A stretch of 64,000 nucleotides of DNA from Ceratodon purpureus. Lineage: Eukaryota; Streptophyta; Bryopsida; Pseudoditrichales; Ditrichaceae. The position numbers were made by a program, and so were the translations under genes. Shown one piece after another: positions 1-14,589 of this stretch (its first letter is position 1; the number at the start of each line of letters is the position of its first letter). A model generated the notes under the pieces. It did not search any database, was not told the DNA's origin, and was given only the letters and a program-made list of their open reading frames with translations. The DNA is taken from assembly GCA_014871385.1 (NCBI GenBank), contig CM026421.1, positions 19,379,981 to 19,443,980 of the forward strand, given 5' to 3'.

Positions 1-45
1 GCAACTCACACCAATCTTCCAAACTCAAACAATAGTCTCTAACAT

Positions 46-144
46 ATTTCATACACAAACCAACAATAGTCCCTAATTCATATTTTATTTTAAAAAGAAA
101 AACTAGATTATATAGGGACTATTGTTGGTTTATGTATTAAATAT
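46..144. repeat. Imperfect inverted repeat (hairpin) at window start
   Basis: Two arms of about 32 bases (about 46-77 and 112-144) are near-perfect reverse complements around the shared core ACCAACAATAGTCCCT, with a loop of about 35 AT-rich bases. The left arm is also preceded by a partial direct copy (about 21-48) of the same sequence. This could be the end of a small MITE-like element cut by the window edge, or a degenerate hairpin; the sequence does not decide. Confidence 0.55.
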
Positions 145-3100
145 ATTGTTTTTCCATGAGCGGAAATCATTGAGGTTTCATGCATAACACCTCAATGAGT
201 GTTTAAATATTTATAATTGTTTTAGATATTGTACTTATACAAGTAATTCTTTTTTATGACAAATGTGTAATTTGTAAATTATAAAGGTTTAAACTTTTAC
301 TAACATTTTTTTGCTCTATTTCAAGGTTTTTTTTCATCAAAAATAATTATCAATGTATTTATTTAACCAAAGCACATGGCATTAAAGAGGGCCCTCTTGG
401 ATCGCCAATGCAATTTTGCAGACCTTTACTTTATCATTCTCAATCAGCCAAGTGCATAGGCTCTTAGCCTCTTACCCCGTAGTTAGGTGTTGATGTTGGT
501 GTGCAAAGCTCTATGGAGGTTGAAGATGGTGAGTTTTTGGAAAAAAATTGTGAACCTAATGCGATGTGAACACGCCATGGTAATTCTGCAAACCAATTCC
601 ACAAAATAGTACCTTATGACCCAACTTGCGACATTTAATTTTAAAATTTTCCGCAAGGAATGCGGAAACAAAGTGTGATAAAAAGGTTGTGAAGGCTAGA
701 AGGTGAGGCAACTTATCCATTTTTATTTTATTTTTATTTTTTTGAAGTTGTAGTATATGTTGTGAAGGCCCATGTTGAATATTTTGGGTGAATATTTTGG
801 CGTTGTTTTTGTGTTTTTTTAATGTTTGTTTCTAAATAAGTTGTTAAATCAGGTTTCTTTGTCATTTCTTTGAATTTAGGTAGCATTGTAAGCAACCATG
901 GACTTTGCTTTCCATGGTATGTTTGTACTTGTGGAGATGATATTGGGCAATTGCGCTACCTACAAGTCAAGAGTCTAAGAAGGCCTACTATCATTAGGGA
1001 ACATCAAGTCTAAGAGTCCACTAACAAGAACATATGCCATAATGGCACAACTTCAAAACCTTAAGTAGTCATTCATTAGAGAAGGAATACAATCTATAAG
1101 AAGGCACTGTACAAAAAATAAAATAAAATGTTGGATCGTAGCGGGTTGACGAGAAGGCAAAGGGAGCACGGACAAGGGTGTTGGTTGGATGTGTTTACCA
1201 AGTTGCCGCAATGTTTTATTGATTCTTTGCAGTAAAACTTTGTTTGTCAAAATTCTTTGATTGGAAATCTTATAGGAGTAGTTTGTAGGAGCAATCATGT
1301 CAAAGCGGCAAGCTGTTGCGAACACCGCCTCTTTGAGATAGGCTAGGGTGCGAACAAGGGGCATTTGCATGCATGTGCGATGGGTTATTTTATAAGCTAA
1401 CAATTTTAAAATGATGAATTAGAGAACCAGATTTTAAAATAACACATATTAAATAATAAATTCAATTTCATAATTGAGAGAATTTTAAAATTTAAAAAAC
1501 CATTTAATTTGAAATTATTCAATTATAATATAATACAAAAATATTTAACCATTTGATAGTTTGACTTTTTTCAATTATTTGATGATTTAAAAGTATTTAA
1601 TTATTTTATCAAAAATATTTGATTATTTTATTAAAAAATATTCAGTTATATAATTTCAAAATATTCATTTGGTTGTCATTGAAAAAAGTATTAACATATT
1701 GTTTGGAAGAAAAAATGATTAGCAAACAAGTTTATTCCTATTGGGCCTTCGATAAATTCTTCTAGTTTAAAAAATAACATGCTAAGAGAATTATTTGTAT
1801 GTATAAGGCACTTATAGTGCTAAAATTAATAAACAAATATTTGAAATATGAAAAACTTTGAATTCTTGATATCTACAATTTGTCAACAAACATTCTTTGG
1901 TTGATGATTAATTATCGCTAAACAATTGAAGCTCATCATTCTAAATTAAATTAAAAATAATATTTATAATGCTAATTGTCTTAATTTTTTTCTTCTACAT
2001 GAACCATGAATGAAATACAAGTTCAAGTAATAAATGATGACAAAATAATTGAAAATAGCCTTGGAGATTTTGAAACCATATATGACCACCTTTGTTAAAA
2101 ATATTCTAAAGAGTAATTGATCATACATACAAGCTTTGTCTCATCATCTTGGCAACTCTTGTATATTAATTGATCTTACCTCTAGCATGCTAATTTTTCT
2201 TACATTTTCTTTTGTGGGATCTAAATTAGACATCAAATTGGAAAATAAAAAGAGATAGGCATTGTCCATGAACCACCTTTGAGCTATCCTTACAAGTCTT
2301 TAAATACAATCATAAGTTCATGCAAATACAACTCTAACAATGAAACCTTTTAATGAGTTAAAAAGGGTTGTATACCAAATTGTTCTTGTATGTTACAATC
2401 CAAATACATAGCTACATATACTACTCACATGTAATCAACAACATGTACACTCACTTCACGCCAAAAATCATAATAAAGTAGCATAGAAAATTAAAAAACT
2501 ACTAATTTCATTTGAAAAATCCGGTTACTATATTCTTATGAATGCTTGCACCTTTAATAATAACGCTCAAAGAAACACCATTTGCAATTGGCTTCTCCAT
2601 TGCACATGCAGTATCCAAAGATGCCACTGCAACTCAAATTTTAGACCTGGTATTTTATGTGTCAAGGGCCTTAGTGTAGAAAAGTGTTTACCTTCAAAAG
2701 GGGGGAATAACTCTAGATTCATTATCCTTTGTTCAGTGGCCATCGGATTAGTGAATAGAATGAACAAACACTATATTAACGTTCGCCCCCTTGGGAGCCG
2801 GAGTTCTTCTTTTGTCAAAGGCCTACCATATCAAAGTGACCCCCCCCCCCCAAATAGACATAGATCCAAACTTCTCAATGCAATTTATTGGATTTTCATA
2901 TTCCAACGATGGATTCTCACTAGAATAACCTGAAGCTAAAAATAACAAATTTAAACCACTAATTGATAGTATTGCTACTAAAAGATGGGGAAATGACCCC
3001 TTATTGTCATCATAGCGGGTGCCTGAGCCGCTGCACACATTCCATCAATGAAACTTCTTGAAACCAACTTTAAAATACAAAATTCTATCATTAGCAATAC

Positions 3101-6100
3101 ATTTAAAAATATTAATACTATTTTTTTTATATAATATGCCATATTTGTCCTTCTCTACAAAAAAAGACTATAAAATCACCAATCTCTATTTCAAATACAA
3201 GAGCCAAAGCCACTTTATTGAATGTAGCAACGAGTGCATTGTCTCTTGTCACGCATGTGGTGGATTGTTGGTTGGCACAATTCGTTTCTTGCTTGCGATT
3301 GCTCACTCACTTCATCTCCCACATCTGTTTAAACAAGTCCATCAAGGTTTGAACGCGGACTAGTTATATGAGACAAACACTCACCATCGACTAACAATGA
3401 ACTCCTGACTTGGTCGACAAAACTTGTCTAAGAATGAAACTTTTACTAACTATTACGGTTCTTTATTACTGATTACTCGTGTATATAGTATCTATTGTCA
3501 AAAGGGGTCATTATATCTTTACTTCCATACCTTTGTGTCAAGGGCATTAGATTGGTGGTAGATCGAACACACTTAAATCACGTTGGTCTCCTCCGGATAC
3601 GGAAGTTTCTTTCTCTTTCTTCTTGTATGCAAGATTGCCATTTGACGTACACGTATAAAAAACAAAATAAGACAATGGACATTTGCTTCACACGCATTTG
3701 AGAATTAGATGCACATGCATTTGAACATTTGGCAAACACATATCCAAAGGAAAATTATATGTACTTAAAAAAATCAAATATCGCAATTATACATTTATTG
3801 TTAACAAAAGATGATCAGCTTTAATAAAAATAAAATTTACAACAAGAATATTTTATCTCAGATAAACATGGTTCATTTGCAAATAAAGTTTATTCCAAAA
3901 TCACATGACCCATTGTCATTGAACATGTAATAATGATTTACACGTATTAAGAAGATTATACCTAAGATAAATATAGGTCATGAATTAGTAAAGACCATTC
4001 CAAAAACCACACGGCTCATTTTCGTTGGACATGATAATTTGAACTTAGGGACTTTGCACCATTAATTAATCTTCTACCTTAAATAAATCTAAATAGATCC
4101 TTGCAAGGAACTTAAAAACTCCTTGAAATGGAGTGTCTATTTGCTGAATTTTCATGGAAATAAGTTGGGAATTCCTTGAAGGTGTTGAAGGTCAATGAAT
4201 ACTGTAGTGCTCAAGTTCTCAACCAATTGACTGGACACGTTGGGTAACTTCAATTAAGTTATAACAATGGTAAACATTCAAGTATATTGTCAGAATATCC
4301 ACAAAGGATTCTCTGACAAGTGTGGAGTTACATAAGGCTATGATATCATTGTCCTAGTCCCTTCTGTCCAAACAGACAAACAGCAAATTGCAAATGGCAA
4401 ATGGCAAATGGCAACCCTCAAAGGATGAGTTGGTCAGAGCGAGAAACTGTACGAAACATTGAAAGGAGCCTGACCCACTGGGCCTCAAATGTCTACATTG
4501 GCTCCACTTCCACATGCCCAAGATCAGGCAGTTGAAGGAAGCAGCTAGACGCAGACTTGTACCCGAGGCCTTTGGTTGATCATGTCCTCGCCAATGAATA
4601 CTCATCAGCACCTGCAAAACCCACGTGCCCCCGCAACGGGCAGGCATGGGCACCATCATCATGAGTACAACCAATGGATGATCATGATAATGTTGGCAGA
4701 CACGCTGCTGCAAAAGGAATCATCGCTTACAACAATGACATGCAGAAGTTTTATTCGGTGTCAAACAAGGAAGAAGAATAATCCTTCTAGGCGCGTTCTC
4801 ATTGGTGATTGCAAGATGAGCATGTGTGTGTTCAGATACTTGCCCAATTTCGCTGCCACCAATCCTCGGTCGGTTCTTGACTATTGCCATGCCACATGAA
4901 CGGATTGGTTCCATATCATCACCGTACGAACGATTTGCAATTGATCATGTTGGCTTGGATTGTGTGTGTCTGGGGTTTGGGGTGGGTTTTTGAAAAATCT
5001 ATTCCTCCTGTGTGCTTGTTGGATGGATTGTGTGTATCTGGGGATTGGCGTTGAGCAAGAAACATTTTTTTTCTTCTTTTTCTACTTGTTTGTTTGTAGT
5101 ACAAAAGCGCTGGTTTTGTTTGTCATGACAGAGGAATAATCTTGAAATAATGTACACATGCATGCTTGCAGTGTGGTGTGTACGTTAAATACATGGTCCA
5201 TTATAGAAAGGGAAGATATATATGCATAAGTATGCGTTGAGTAGGGACAGAGCTACATCACATAATGTGGCCAATGACTGCTTCGCTGTGAATTCAACTT
5301 CGGTAGCGTCAAGGAACTAGTTTTCACTGGAGCTGCGCCTGTCCAGACAGGATCTTTGTTGAGCAGAAGTATATTAATCCTGCGCTTCCAACATGGTGCA
5401 CTCTGCACATGCTTATCAAGAGTACAATATCCAACTCTATCCACAAACTCAACATTATGACGAAAGTAGGATCACCGATAACTGGGAAGGAAGGACCAAC
5501 TTGTGAGCTTAGGTGCATCAATAAGTAGGAGTAGCGTAAAGAACAAGCACTTGGCAGTATGGAAGTAGCTCAAATCAACAAGACTCCTTAGTTTTCAATT
5601 TACTTGGACATGGTTTTAATAGACTCCCAATTTTGCTTATTACTTTTTATTATGATAAACCATTAAAATTCATGAAGAGTCAGTTATATGAGGGAACTAT
5701 AATGTGAATTTTCCTCCACAACATCTTCTATATTTGCCACGTTTTGTTGAATATTTTTTTGAGCATTCTTTACATATCCAACTTTTGAATCCTGCTTATT
5801 AGGTCTAGAAGGTCATGCATAATTTTTTTCAAGATTTCTTGCCTAGATCCCCAACCGAGAAGCTCCAAAAGTGATGGAATCTGGTGCGGATGCTCCACTT
5901 GGCTGAACTTTCACGAGTTTACACACAACAATATTATGTGGTATCATGCCTTAAAAATGAAATATACCATTGATTTTATTTACTGATATCATATCTCCAG
6001 CACAATTCAGGGAAAAGGGTGTCATCTTACAACCAACCATACTACAGCCCTGTTACTCAACTACACTCAATCTGAATACCCCAATTTATTTTTACATGGG

Positions 6101-9100
6101 AAACACAAATGGACGTAGACTTATCATGTTTCCGTAGGGCTGTAATATGACTTTTCCAACAAAATATATGTTCAGTTCCTCATTTTTCCAGCTTTTATGA
6201 ATATCAGTACATAAGAGAATTATGTCCATCAAAGATAGTCTATCCTCAGTGCATGCTTTACAAGAGATGGTGGTTTTATTTATTTATTTTTATTTTAAAT
6301 TTTAAATTTATTTATTTATTTTGGGGACAGAGGTGCACTGTGGTCTGTCTAGGTGTACCGGAGGAGAAAGTGTTGCTTGCCCCTTTTTATTTTACACTTG
6401 TAGCCTGAAAATTATGGCTAAACTTTACAATTTGACTATAAAATAAAAAACTCTGTATCAAGTGTCTATGTAGTTTCGGAATGCTAGTTACACTAGCTTA
6501 TGCGAGTTGTAGGGCTATAAGTGTGAAATTATAGCAAAAGTATTTGCTAGTTTCTTAACCTCTAAATAACTAAGATTGTTTTCCCTCAAAACTGTCATTT
6601 TATTACCTCTTCGTAAAGCAAGTTAATTTTTTTGACATTACGACATTTTTTAATAAATTTAACCGGAGGATCTTATAGTTAACATAGTAAAAAGCTCATT
6701 CTCTAAGATGTAGAGTTAGAATAAAAATAGATTCCAAGATTTAAAAATTGCTCAATACTTATTGGCCTTTTGTTGATTAAAAAAAAAAAATCCTCTACAT
6801 CAATTCGCAAGGGAATGACCCTAGTAGCAAAAGAGGAAAAACTCCACACTAAAACAACTTCAGTGCACCAAGCACAAGTGCTGCTCTTTCTTATCACATG
6901 TCTCTGATGTACTTAATATTGTAGAATAAGTTACTCTTGCATGGTTATTTGTGGGCATAATTATTCTTGCCGAAGTTTTTACAACTTTAAAAACCAGGGC
7001 ATGAAGCAAATTCTGATATATTTTCTTAGATAACTCAAAGCTTTAGCATATTCAAGATTCTTGAAACCACAAGATTCAAAGAAATTCAAAGGTGTACAAT
7101 GCTTCAATTCTAAATGGAATAGATCAATATGTAGATCTACATGTGATCAATGTTGATGGAGGAATTTATTGTTTGAAGTGATCTATTGGATATTCATGAA
7201 TTAAGGATCAATCTACATCCAATAACTTTATTTCAAATTTCACCATAAAAAATATTATAGTAATTGAATAACATATTTATAAGTCATAGCATGATCTTTT
7301 GAAGACCATAAAAAAGATTTGGACATGGTACTTTTGAAAGTGTCTTCAAGAAGATAAGTGCATGTCTAGCCATGTTATGGCTTTGATATTATAAGCTTCC
7401 AACTTCTAGCTAACAAATGATTGAATTTTAAAACATTATTCATTACAAAAAATCAAGAAAATATCTTATTGTCAGGATTTTTTTTTCTTACCTTCAATCT
7501 CTTAATCAATTTCTTTTGAATTTTAGCATGTAAACACATTTTTTTATATAAAAAATCATAATCTAAAAGGTTATTTGATTGAAATATATATAAAAATATA
7601 TCACTTAAAAAGTTTGAGAAAGAATACAAATTTGGATTGTAAAGAACTCAAAATGATGTATTTATTTACAAAATTTGTCTATTTTTCAAATGATGTATAT
7701 GAATTGGTGTATTTTTAGTACATTTCAATACTATAATATACACTGTACAGGAATTGAGATAAATGTATTCAAAGATATAAATTAGACTAGTATAAATGAA
7801 GTTGTGAGACTTACATGACTTTGAGGCTGATAATAAATCAATATATAATTAATTACAATACAATCTTAAAAACGTTCTTCCATACTTCAATGTCATAAAG
7901 ATAAGTAAGATAGCAATGACTTCTGATTAAATTTAGATTAAAAAGATTAAAAAAATACCTATGGCATTGAGTCTCCTTCTAATGAATTTGGGAAAAAAAA
8001 GAAGAAAAACATAGCATCCATATATAATAGATATTTAGTGCATTCAAAACATACCAACCGTGCCCACAGCTTGATAAGAGCCCAAAATCCCTAGAACTCT
8101 GTATTTGATGTTCCACACAAATTTTTGTATCTTCTTCCGACATTTAAATTCTAAGACCACCAATCTCTACAAAATTAAAAAAATTAAAGTTGAGAGGTGC
8201 TCGTCACTTCCATCGGACTTAAAATATCACTGTACAAGCATTTTACTCTGGCTACTGCATCTTTCATAAATGGCATTTCAATCTTTGTTGAAGCTGCATT
8301 ACTGAAGTAATATCACAAAGTTACCCTGCGAATTGTGATCATGAACAAGTTTAGAATTCATAAACATGAAAATCCGCACTCACAAGTATGATATGTATTC
8401 AATACAAGTGTTAATTGCACTATTTTAATTGTAGTGTCATTATAAGTAGATGGTTTCAAGAGAAGTGCACGATAGCAATAGAAAATGTTCTAGTTCTGTA
8501 TAATAGTGGAAACTCTCACCTGTCATTTTGACATGATAAAATATGTGCGCTTGAGAACATCAAGTAGAAGTCAATCAAGCAGAATCTGCAGGTGAGACAA
8601 TCGACTGTCCATGAACCAGTGCCCTTTACTTCAGATAAACATTCAAAAGCTGGCCTGCTGTACATGGCACACCTGGTTGAGAGAGAAGCAAATGTAAATA
8701 TGCAGTAGATGCCAATTACGAAACTGTCTACGTAAAATATAGACAATAAATTGTATCGGCACTAACGTCGGATAGCAAGTACGCTAAAGTATGGATGCAG
8801 TCTAGACCATTTTAATTATCACGCTTTCATGGCAGATCTTCTCGTTGATTGACAACACATTCTACTTTACAAGGCTCCAATTATTTTTGGGCACACAGAT
8901 ACTTCAATCCAGCTTAATTTTCACAGCAGATCAATTGTCAACACTGACTAGATCCAAACTTTGATGTAGAAGACGAGTTACAAGGTGTTCCAACACCCAA
9001 TTCAGAGACAAACTTTGACCGAATTTACCTAATCAGAAGAGGTTCATGAAGCGTTCCTACTATTAAATATTTGTACAACCCTCTGCTTTCAGGTTGACCA

Positions 9101-9227
9101 TAGCTGGAATTAAAATACACAGTAAAGAAGAAATTAGAAGTATAAGAATCTCATGGACGTCGAAATCAGACAAAATGGTTATGAAGGACTTACAGAGAAT
9201 TTCAAATCAAGATCCGGAATGACGGAG
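145..9227. other. AT-rich gene-poor intergenic region
   Basis: No convincing gene in about 9 kb. Open frames are short (up to 131 codons), low in complexity and without recognisable domains or paired splice sites. Visible features are long A/T tracts, a run of 13 C near 2839-2851, short direct repeats of CAAATGG at about 4389-4412, and an imperfect pair of TGTGTGTCTGGGG-like segments near 4960 and 5030. A slightly more GC-rich patch at 4350-5100 might be an old degenerate gene, but I cannot identify it. The last 300-700 bases (about 8500-9227) probably contain the 3' untranslated region of the MED17 gene, which is transcribed leftwards. Confidence 0.6.
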
Positions 9228-12200
9228 TCAAGTCATAATGGAGTCCCCACGAAGAGAAGCATCAACACCAGGCTTTACGTCCATTTTCTCATTCACAAGG
9301 TCGATAACGATACCCCTGAGCGTTTCCAACGGCAGGGCACCCAGAAACCGATTCGTAACATCCAAATCGTCTGATTTACTGCCTGATAGTCTCAATGACC
9401 AATTTATTGTATGAGATTTAACAGCTGGGGACGCGACAAGGGAAACATCCTCGTAGTTATCCAATTCAAAAGTAAGGCTCAGTAAATCGCGGCGAGGTTC
9501 CACACCCATGCCTGATGCTTCAGCATGAAGCCAGGCCACCAAGTGGGCCGCCATCTGCCAAAAACCAATTTAATTGTCAATCTCAAAAAATCACCAAACT
9601 AAGCTGCAGTAGAATGGCGCCCTTACAGAATGGAGTCAAGTCAAATGATCTGCTTGTCTGGCCTTTATATATTATTACTCTAAGACCTGCAAGCAAAATC
9701 ATGAATCATAGAAAGGCTCTTGCAGAGCTTTCTCGTTACACACAACAATATATAACTAGCAGATCGTTGTAATTCCCGAACGTGATTAGAAATGAATTCT
9801 ACTGACAAGCTTTCGATAAATCTTAAGCAGAAGCGGTGGCAAAAAAGCGGCGAGGTTAAAATACACCAATGTTTTTGACAAACTTGCTACAATCAAGAGC
9901 TGATCAACCAACCATATAAACTGAGAATAGGAAACAATCAGTTACCTGAAAGAGCAGGAAGGGTGAGAGCTCTGACAAAGTGCATGCCACTGAAGTCAGT
10001 TTATTATCATCTCCAGCTGGCAGTCCTGCAATAGTCAAAACGTCATCCCTTAACACAACACTAGCCTGCCAGCGGCCCACCAAGGTTGAATCTGGAACAT
10101 CCAGCCAAAGGTCCCAGGTTGACACCTGAGCGTGCCATGTGGGATGCGATGAAAGTCGAAGCTCTGGAACGCCATGAACCTGTACCCATTGAACAATGTT
10201 ATTACTTCTCAATTGAAGCTATGCTAATAGATGTGTGAGCAGTCAATTTAACATGACCCAAACATCCGAGTTTAGAAAGAATTAATGATGGAGTACACGT
10301 ATGGTAGAGTATCAGACCATAACATCTGGGCTACTGGATAAATAGCCACTGCGTGCAAGCCTCGTCTTGGTGTCAGGACTTGATAGCCACATGATCAAAG
10401 GACATATACTCACAACTCTACAAACTAGATTCTTGACAAGCCGTCATAACATTCTACAGAAAAACATGAAGTAGCAAGGCATCTGGTGTTCTCGCCTGTT
10501 TCTCAAGAACTGATATGATTCTATCACACGCAACCCGATGTCGCATGATAGCTGAGACATGTTTAACCAATCCAGCTGCCTCACTTTGTGCCTCCTTCGC
10601 TTTCCCAGTTTCTTTGGCAGATGCATGATCCTGCCTCCCGTTCAAAAAATGATGGAAAGCTTGCTGTAAGCAGATGCCGAGACTTTCCTCATTTGGCAGC
10701 AAGCTCATGCGCTGATGATCAGGCGTTCTCGGCGCAAGAACAGCCGACTCCTTATCTGATCCCTGAGATTCTTCAGCTAGAGAAGCCATGGGAGTGAGAT
10801 ACACATTAAGAGTGGTGCCATTGCCAAGACTCAGCTGAAGGCACGTGTCGCTAAGGCCAGTAACATTAATGTGTGGCGATAATGACAGCGCCTGACGTCC
10901 AACCCACTCAAACACCTGCTAGCCCAAAACCAGTATGATTAATGAACAAAAACTATAGGCTGGTTCCTATCATAGATAATTTGGTGCAATTTGAGCAGTT
11001 ATAATCTGATAATGGACATCCAAGTGCGCTTTGTCAATTACAAACCCAATTCCCGAGCATATTTAGTATTTGAGATGCACATCTGTAGCAAAGCATTTCA
11101 ATCAACGATACGTATTCTAAAAATGTAACTCCCAACTCAGTCGTAAGTTTACAAAGACATCGACAGGTTTTCTCGACAACTGTTGGTTACAGATACGACG
11201 ACCACACCGAATCTCTGCTACTGAATGCCCGGAGAACATAATTCATTTAAAATCTAGCTAATATTAGGGCCAACTTGCGGATTAAACACGTTTGCAAGAT
11301 GAACTTGTCGGACATGACTATTCCAGTGATAATATTCCAGTGATAGCATGCATACAAATCCACTTGGACTGACATAAAAGCTCCGCTTGCAAAGGGATAC
11401 ACACCTGAGCCTCGAAGTTAGCTGTTTGAATTTGGCGAAGCATGGCTTGAGTACTTGTGGCGCCTCTGTCTACACCTGGTCCTACACCCCTCTCCCCCAG
11501 CTTAGACACTTCCGGCAACCCTGTAGTTTCAGGCCTCCCTTCCTTCGTAGTCCCTGGCACACGCTCTGTCTCTTTTCCAAATTTAAATGGAGAAGGTGTT
11601 GAGTGGAGGGAAACATGAAGAGAGGAAAGGGAGAGTCCAGCTGGAAGATGGGCCGTCAACAAGCCTACTGAATCTTGCTCAAGTGTTATAATACAAGGGT
11701 TGCTTTCAGAAGTTCCAACATCAATAGAAAAGCCCGCACTCCCAACTGGGCCAGCTGCTACTCCACGTTGTCGCTTGACTTTCCAATTCCGTTGAAGTCT
11801 GCCATTGGCAGTCGCACACAAGAGTCATTGAATGTCAAAAATGGGAAAATACTCAAAAATTGCTTCACTTAAAGCTGGTCTACAAGATCCGTCATGTGTA
11901 ACAAAACAACCTCATAAACAAGATTATTATGACGTCATGTATCGGTCTCTGATAACTCATGTGCCGTGTATGTCTTTAAAACCTTTTGCAACTCTGGACT
12001 TGGAACTTAAAGCCTCCCGGTCCAATGTGACAGCGCACAGGGTGGAATCTGAACTTCAAGGGACGTGCACATAGTATAGCTTAATGGTTCATAACCAGGA
12101 GAAATACCTCATGAGAGCTCCATAGAAAACTGCCTCCCTTTCAACCTGTTGCTCCAATGCTTGTGCAGATCGTTTTAAGTATTTCCCGACGTTCTGGATG

Positions 12201-13774
12201 CATGACCAGAACAACGATCAGCCAGATAAACAAAACTTGCATAGAAGAGTCATGTGCTTCATACGCGTCGCCCATTTCATATTTCAAAAGATTGTTCATC
12301 ACGTAACTTTCGACTATCGCCTCTGCTGAACCCTAAGACATATTTCATTTGCAACAGCAAGATCTGAATGCTGTCACGTAAAATATTAACAGTGAGAATC
12401 GTGAACTTACACGAAAATGATGGAGCTTAGATGAAGCTCGCAACGCTAAATCTGAGCATACTTCTTGCGGCTGTAGTTTTGGCCTTTCCATCCTCGCCAC
12501 GGTAACTGCTTCGCTTGCCTCCACCTGGCCAATCATCCAACTTGTATAAGGCTACTATCCTCTCAAGTCTTGGAACACAATCTGGAACAGATGAAGTCTG
12601 CAATAGCTCAGAGTTTAAGGAAACGAACATGATTGATCATATCGAGGATGATCGCCAACTCTTGATGTGCCTGCTGCAAATGGTCCACAAGTCCTTGCCA
12701 TGGCCACTGTTGAACTACCTCCTTCTCTTTCTCCTCTTTCTTGCTCCCATCTTCCTCTTTCTTTATCTTTTTGAACTCTTGGCCAAAGTCAATTCGACCC
12801 AGCAATGCAAGAGATTTTTCCTCTTGACTTAACTCCCTACGCAACCAGCCAACCACAAAACTCCACAATTTAGACGTAAATATAGTTGCACAGAAAAGTG
12901 AATAACAACATCAACCACGAACGATAATTCTTCTTACTTCGTTTGGTTAGCACCTTCCTGCCTTTAAATTAGGTCAACTTTTTAAACAAATCATGCATTG
13001 ACAAGAGTAGTGTTGTCATGCTCACAATGAATATCAAAACACATACAAAAACACTCGGGAATAGAAACACCGATCTGAGCTACCGCAACATTGTAAGAGA
13101 ACACTAGATTCAGAGCACACAAAATGCTGCATTCTCCTCTCTAACGATCATTAAAAGTACCAAAGCTTCACAACTAACGGCACGACGCGCTAGACAAGGC
13201 CGCCAAAGCATCAGCATTGACTAGTGCCAGTAACATCACTCCTAACTTGATCCAGAAAAACACTCTTCCCTTGATCGTACTCTTGGTAGCATAATCGACG
13301 AATTCCATTTCATAATCCTCCTCCCCCAACACTGCCCGTCCCATCACTCTAAATCCCACTAGTTCTTCCCCATTAAGACAACCCAGAGTATACCCTAAAA
13401 AGTAGAAACGCAAAACACCTACACATAAACCCTGAGATTTAATCAACCTGCTTCAGCGTGACGAAGGGACCAAAGTGTACCCAGTACTCGGATTCCCTGA
13501 ACAATGAAATGCACAATAGCTGCCAACCCATCTCTCATAACCATGAAAACTTCTACCACCAAACCAAAGCACCCCAAGAGCACTAGAGAGAGAAAACTAG
13601 ATTGAACCATCCAATGAACCATCCAATCCAATGGCAATCGCAATCGCAGGCAGCAGATGGAGGTGGAGAGGTGGTTAGGGGTCGGGGTTGGACTGACGGG
13701 GGGAGGTGCTCGGTGCCGTTCTCCTCCATGGCGAGCACCCGCTTGAGGGGCAGCGGGTCCAGAGAGACCTCCAT
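9228..13774 (-). CDS. MED17: Mediator complex subunit 17 (MED17), eight exons
   Basis: MED17 is a scaffold subunit of the Mediator head module, the nuclear coactivator that links transcription factors to RNA polymerase II. Exons on the minus strand, each junction checked for frame: 13774-13698, 12836-12629, 12524-12411, 12193-12108, 11798-11405, 10915-10496, 10179-9946, 9554-9228, giving about 619 residues (Arabidopsis MED17 is about 650). Diagnostic plant MED17 segments are present in order: N-terminal MEVSLDPLPLKR; LLGRIDF plus an acidic/lysine stretch and HQELAIILDMIN; VEASEAVTVA; EREAVFYGALMRLQRNWKVKRQR; and SSHPTWHAQ, with the C-terminal LPLETLRGIVIDLVN. All introns are GT-AG except intron 6, where the best match to the family needs a GC donor at 10495. 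The start ATG at 13774 has no upstream in-frame competitor that I trust. It is divergent from the gene at 58102, with a transposon inserted between. Confidence 0.9.
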
Positions 13775-14589
13775 GGCTGCAACACTTGCAAAGCTGCTCC
13801 TCCCTGTGAAGGCAAGTCAAGCGCTGTGTGTGTGTGTGTGTGTGTATGAGCTCCGTCTCCTTGGCTCCTTCACTGCCTCGCTCTCTCTCTCTGTCTCTCA
13901 CTCTTTCTCCCTGTCGCTCTACTCCATGTCGCTGTGTCTTTCTTCTTCCTCTTGCTCTGAGTTCCGGCACTCTTGGGGCTGTCCTACTGCTAATTATTTT
14001 AGAAAAAACTAGTCCTTGGGTGTCTCCATACTTTGAGACATTTGAGTTATTTGGAAAGGCATCTAGTCTTTTGTCCTCCTTTTTTCATGGACCAGAGCTA
14101 CTGTAATACCATTCCTCCTCCTCCTCATGGTCCCACCCCTCGACCCAATTCTTCTCCCTCCCTCCAAATTTTTATGAATAAAATTTCAATCTATCCATTC
14201 TATTCTGGGTCTACAGTGAAATCATGCCGATCCGGTCCTTTCCAAATTACAGGTCAAAAACTCAGGTTTTGACAAATAACTCTATTACCACATTCTTTTT
14301 TTCTTATTAGGTTTCTCATTTTCTTTCTTCACAACTTGGATGTACTGCATTCACTATCTTCTCCATATTTTTAAATTTTTTCTCCTCTACTTTTTGGTGT
14401 CTTCATTGGACATTTTTACACCTTCCACTATTTTTTTAATCTTTTTAAATATATTATATTTTTTCCTGATTTTTTTATTGATATTTAAATCTCCATATTC
14501 GTGGATCTTAAATTTTCGGATTAGGCTTTGGGGTTTGACATTGAGCCAAACCAAATACAATAATCTGCAAAATTCTATATAATTTTTCA
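13775..14589. promoter_or_regulatory. MED17 5' leader and upstream region with microsatellites
   Basis: No gene seen. Immediately upstream of the MED17 start lie a TG dinucleotide run (13825-13845) and a CT-rich stretch (about 13880-13912), GA-rich on the transcribed strand. Such GA/CT tracts are common in plant 5' leaders and core promoters. Beyond 14280 the sequence turns very T-rich. Open frames on the plus strand here run opposite MED17 exon 1 and are simple-sequence translations. Confidence 0.5.

Noticed and set aside
2538..2933. 131-codon plus-strand ORF in the AT-rich left region
   Set aside because: Spans a poly-C run, no domain, no splice context; expected by chance.
4576..4899. 107-codon plus-strand ORF in a GC-richer patch
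   Set aside because: Met/His-rich low-complexity start, no recognisable domain; could be remnant of a gene but not supportable.
13602..14012. Plus-strand ORFs opposite MED17 exon 1 and its leader
   Set aside because: Translations of TG and CT microsatellites; MED17 exon 1 on the other strand matches the family.
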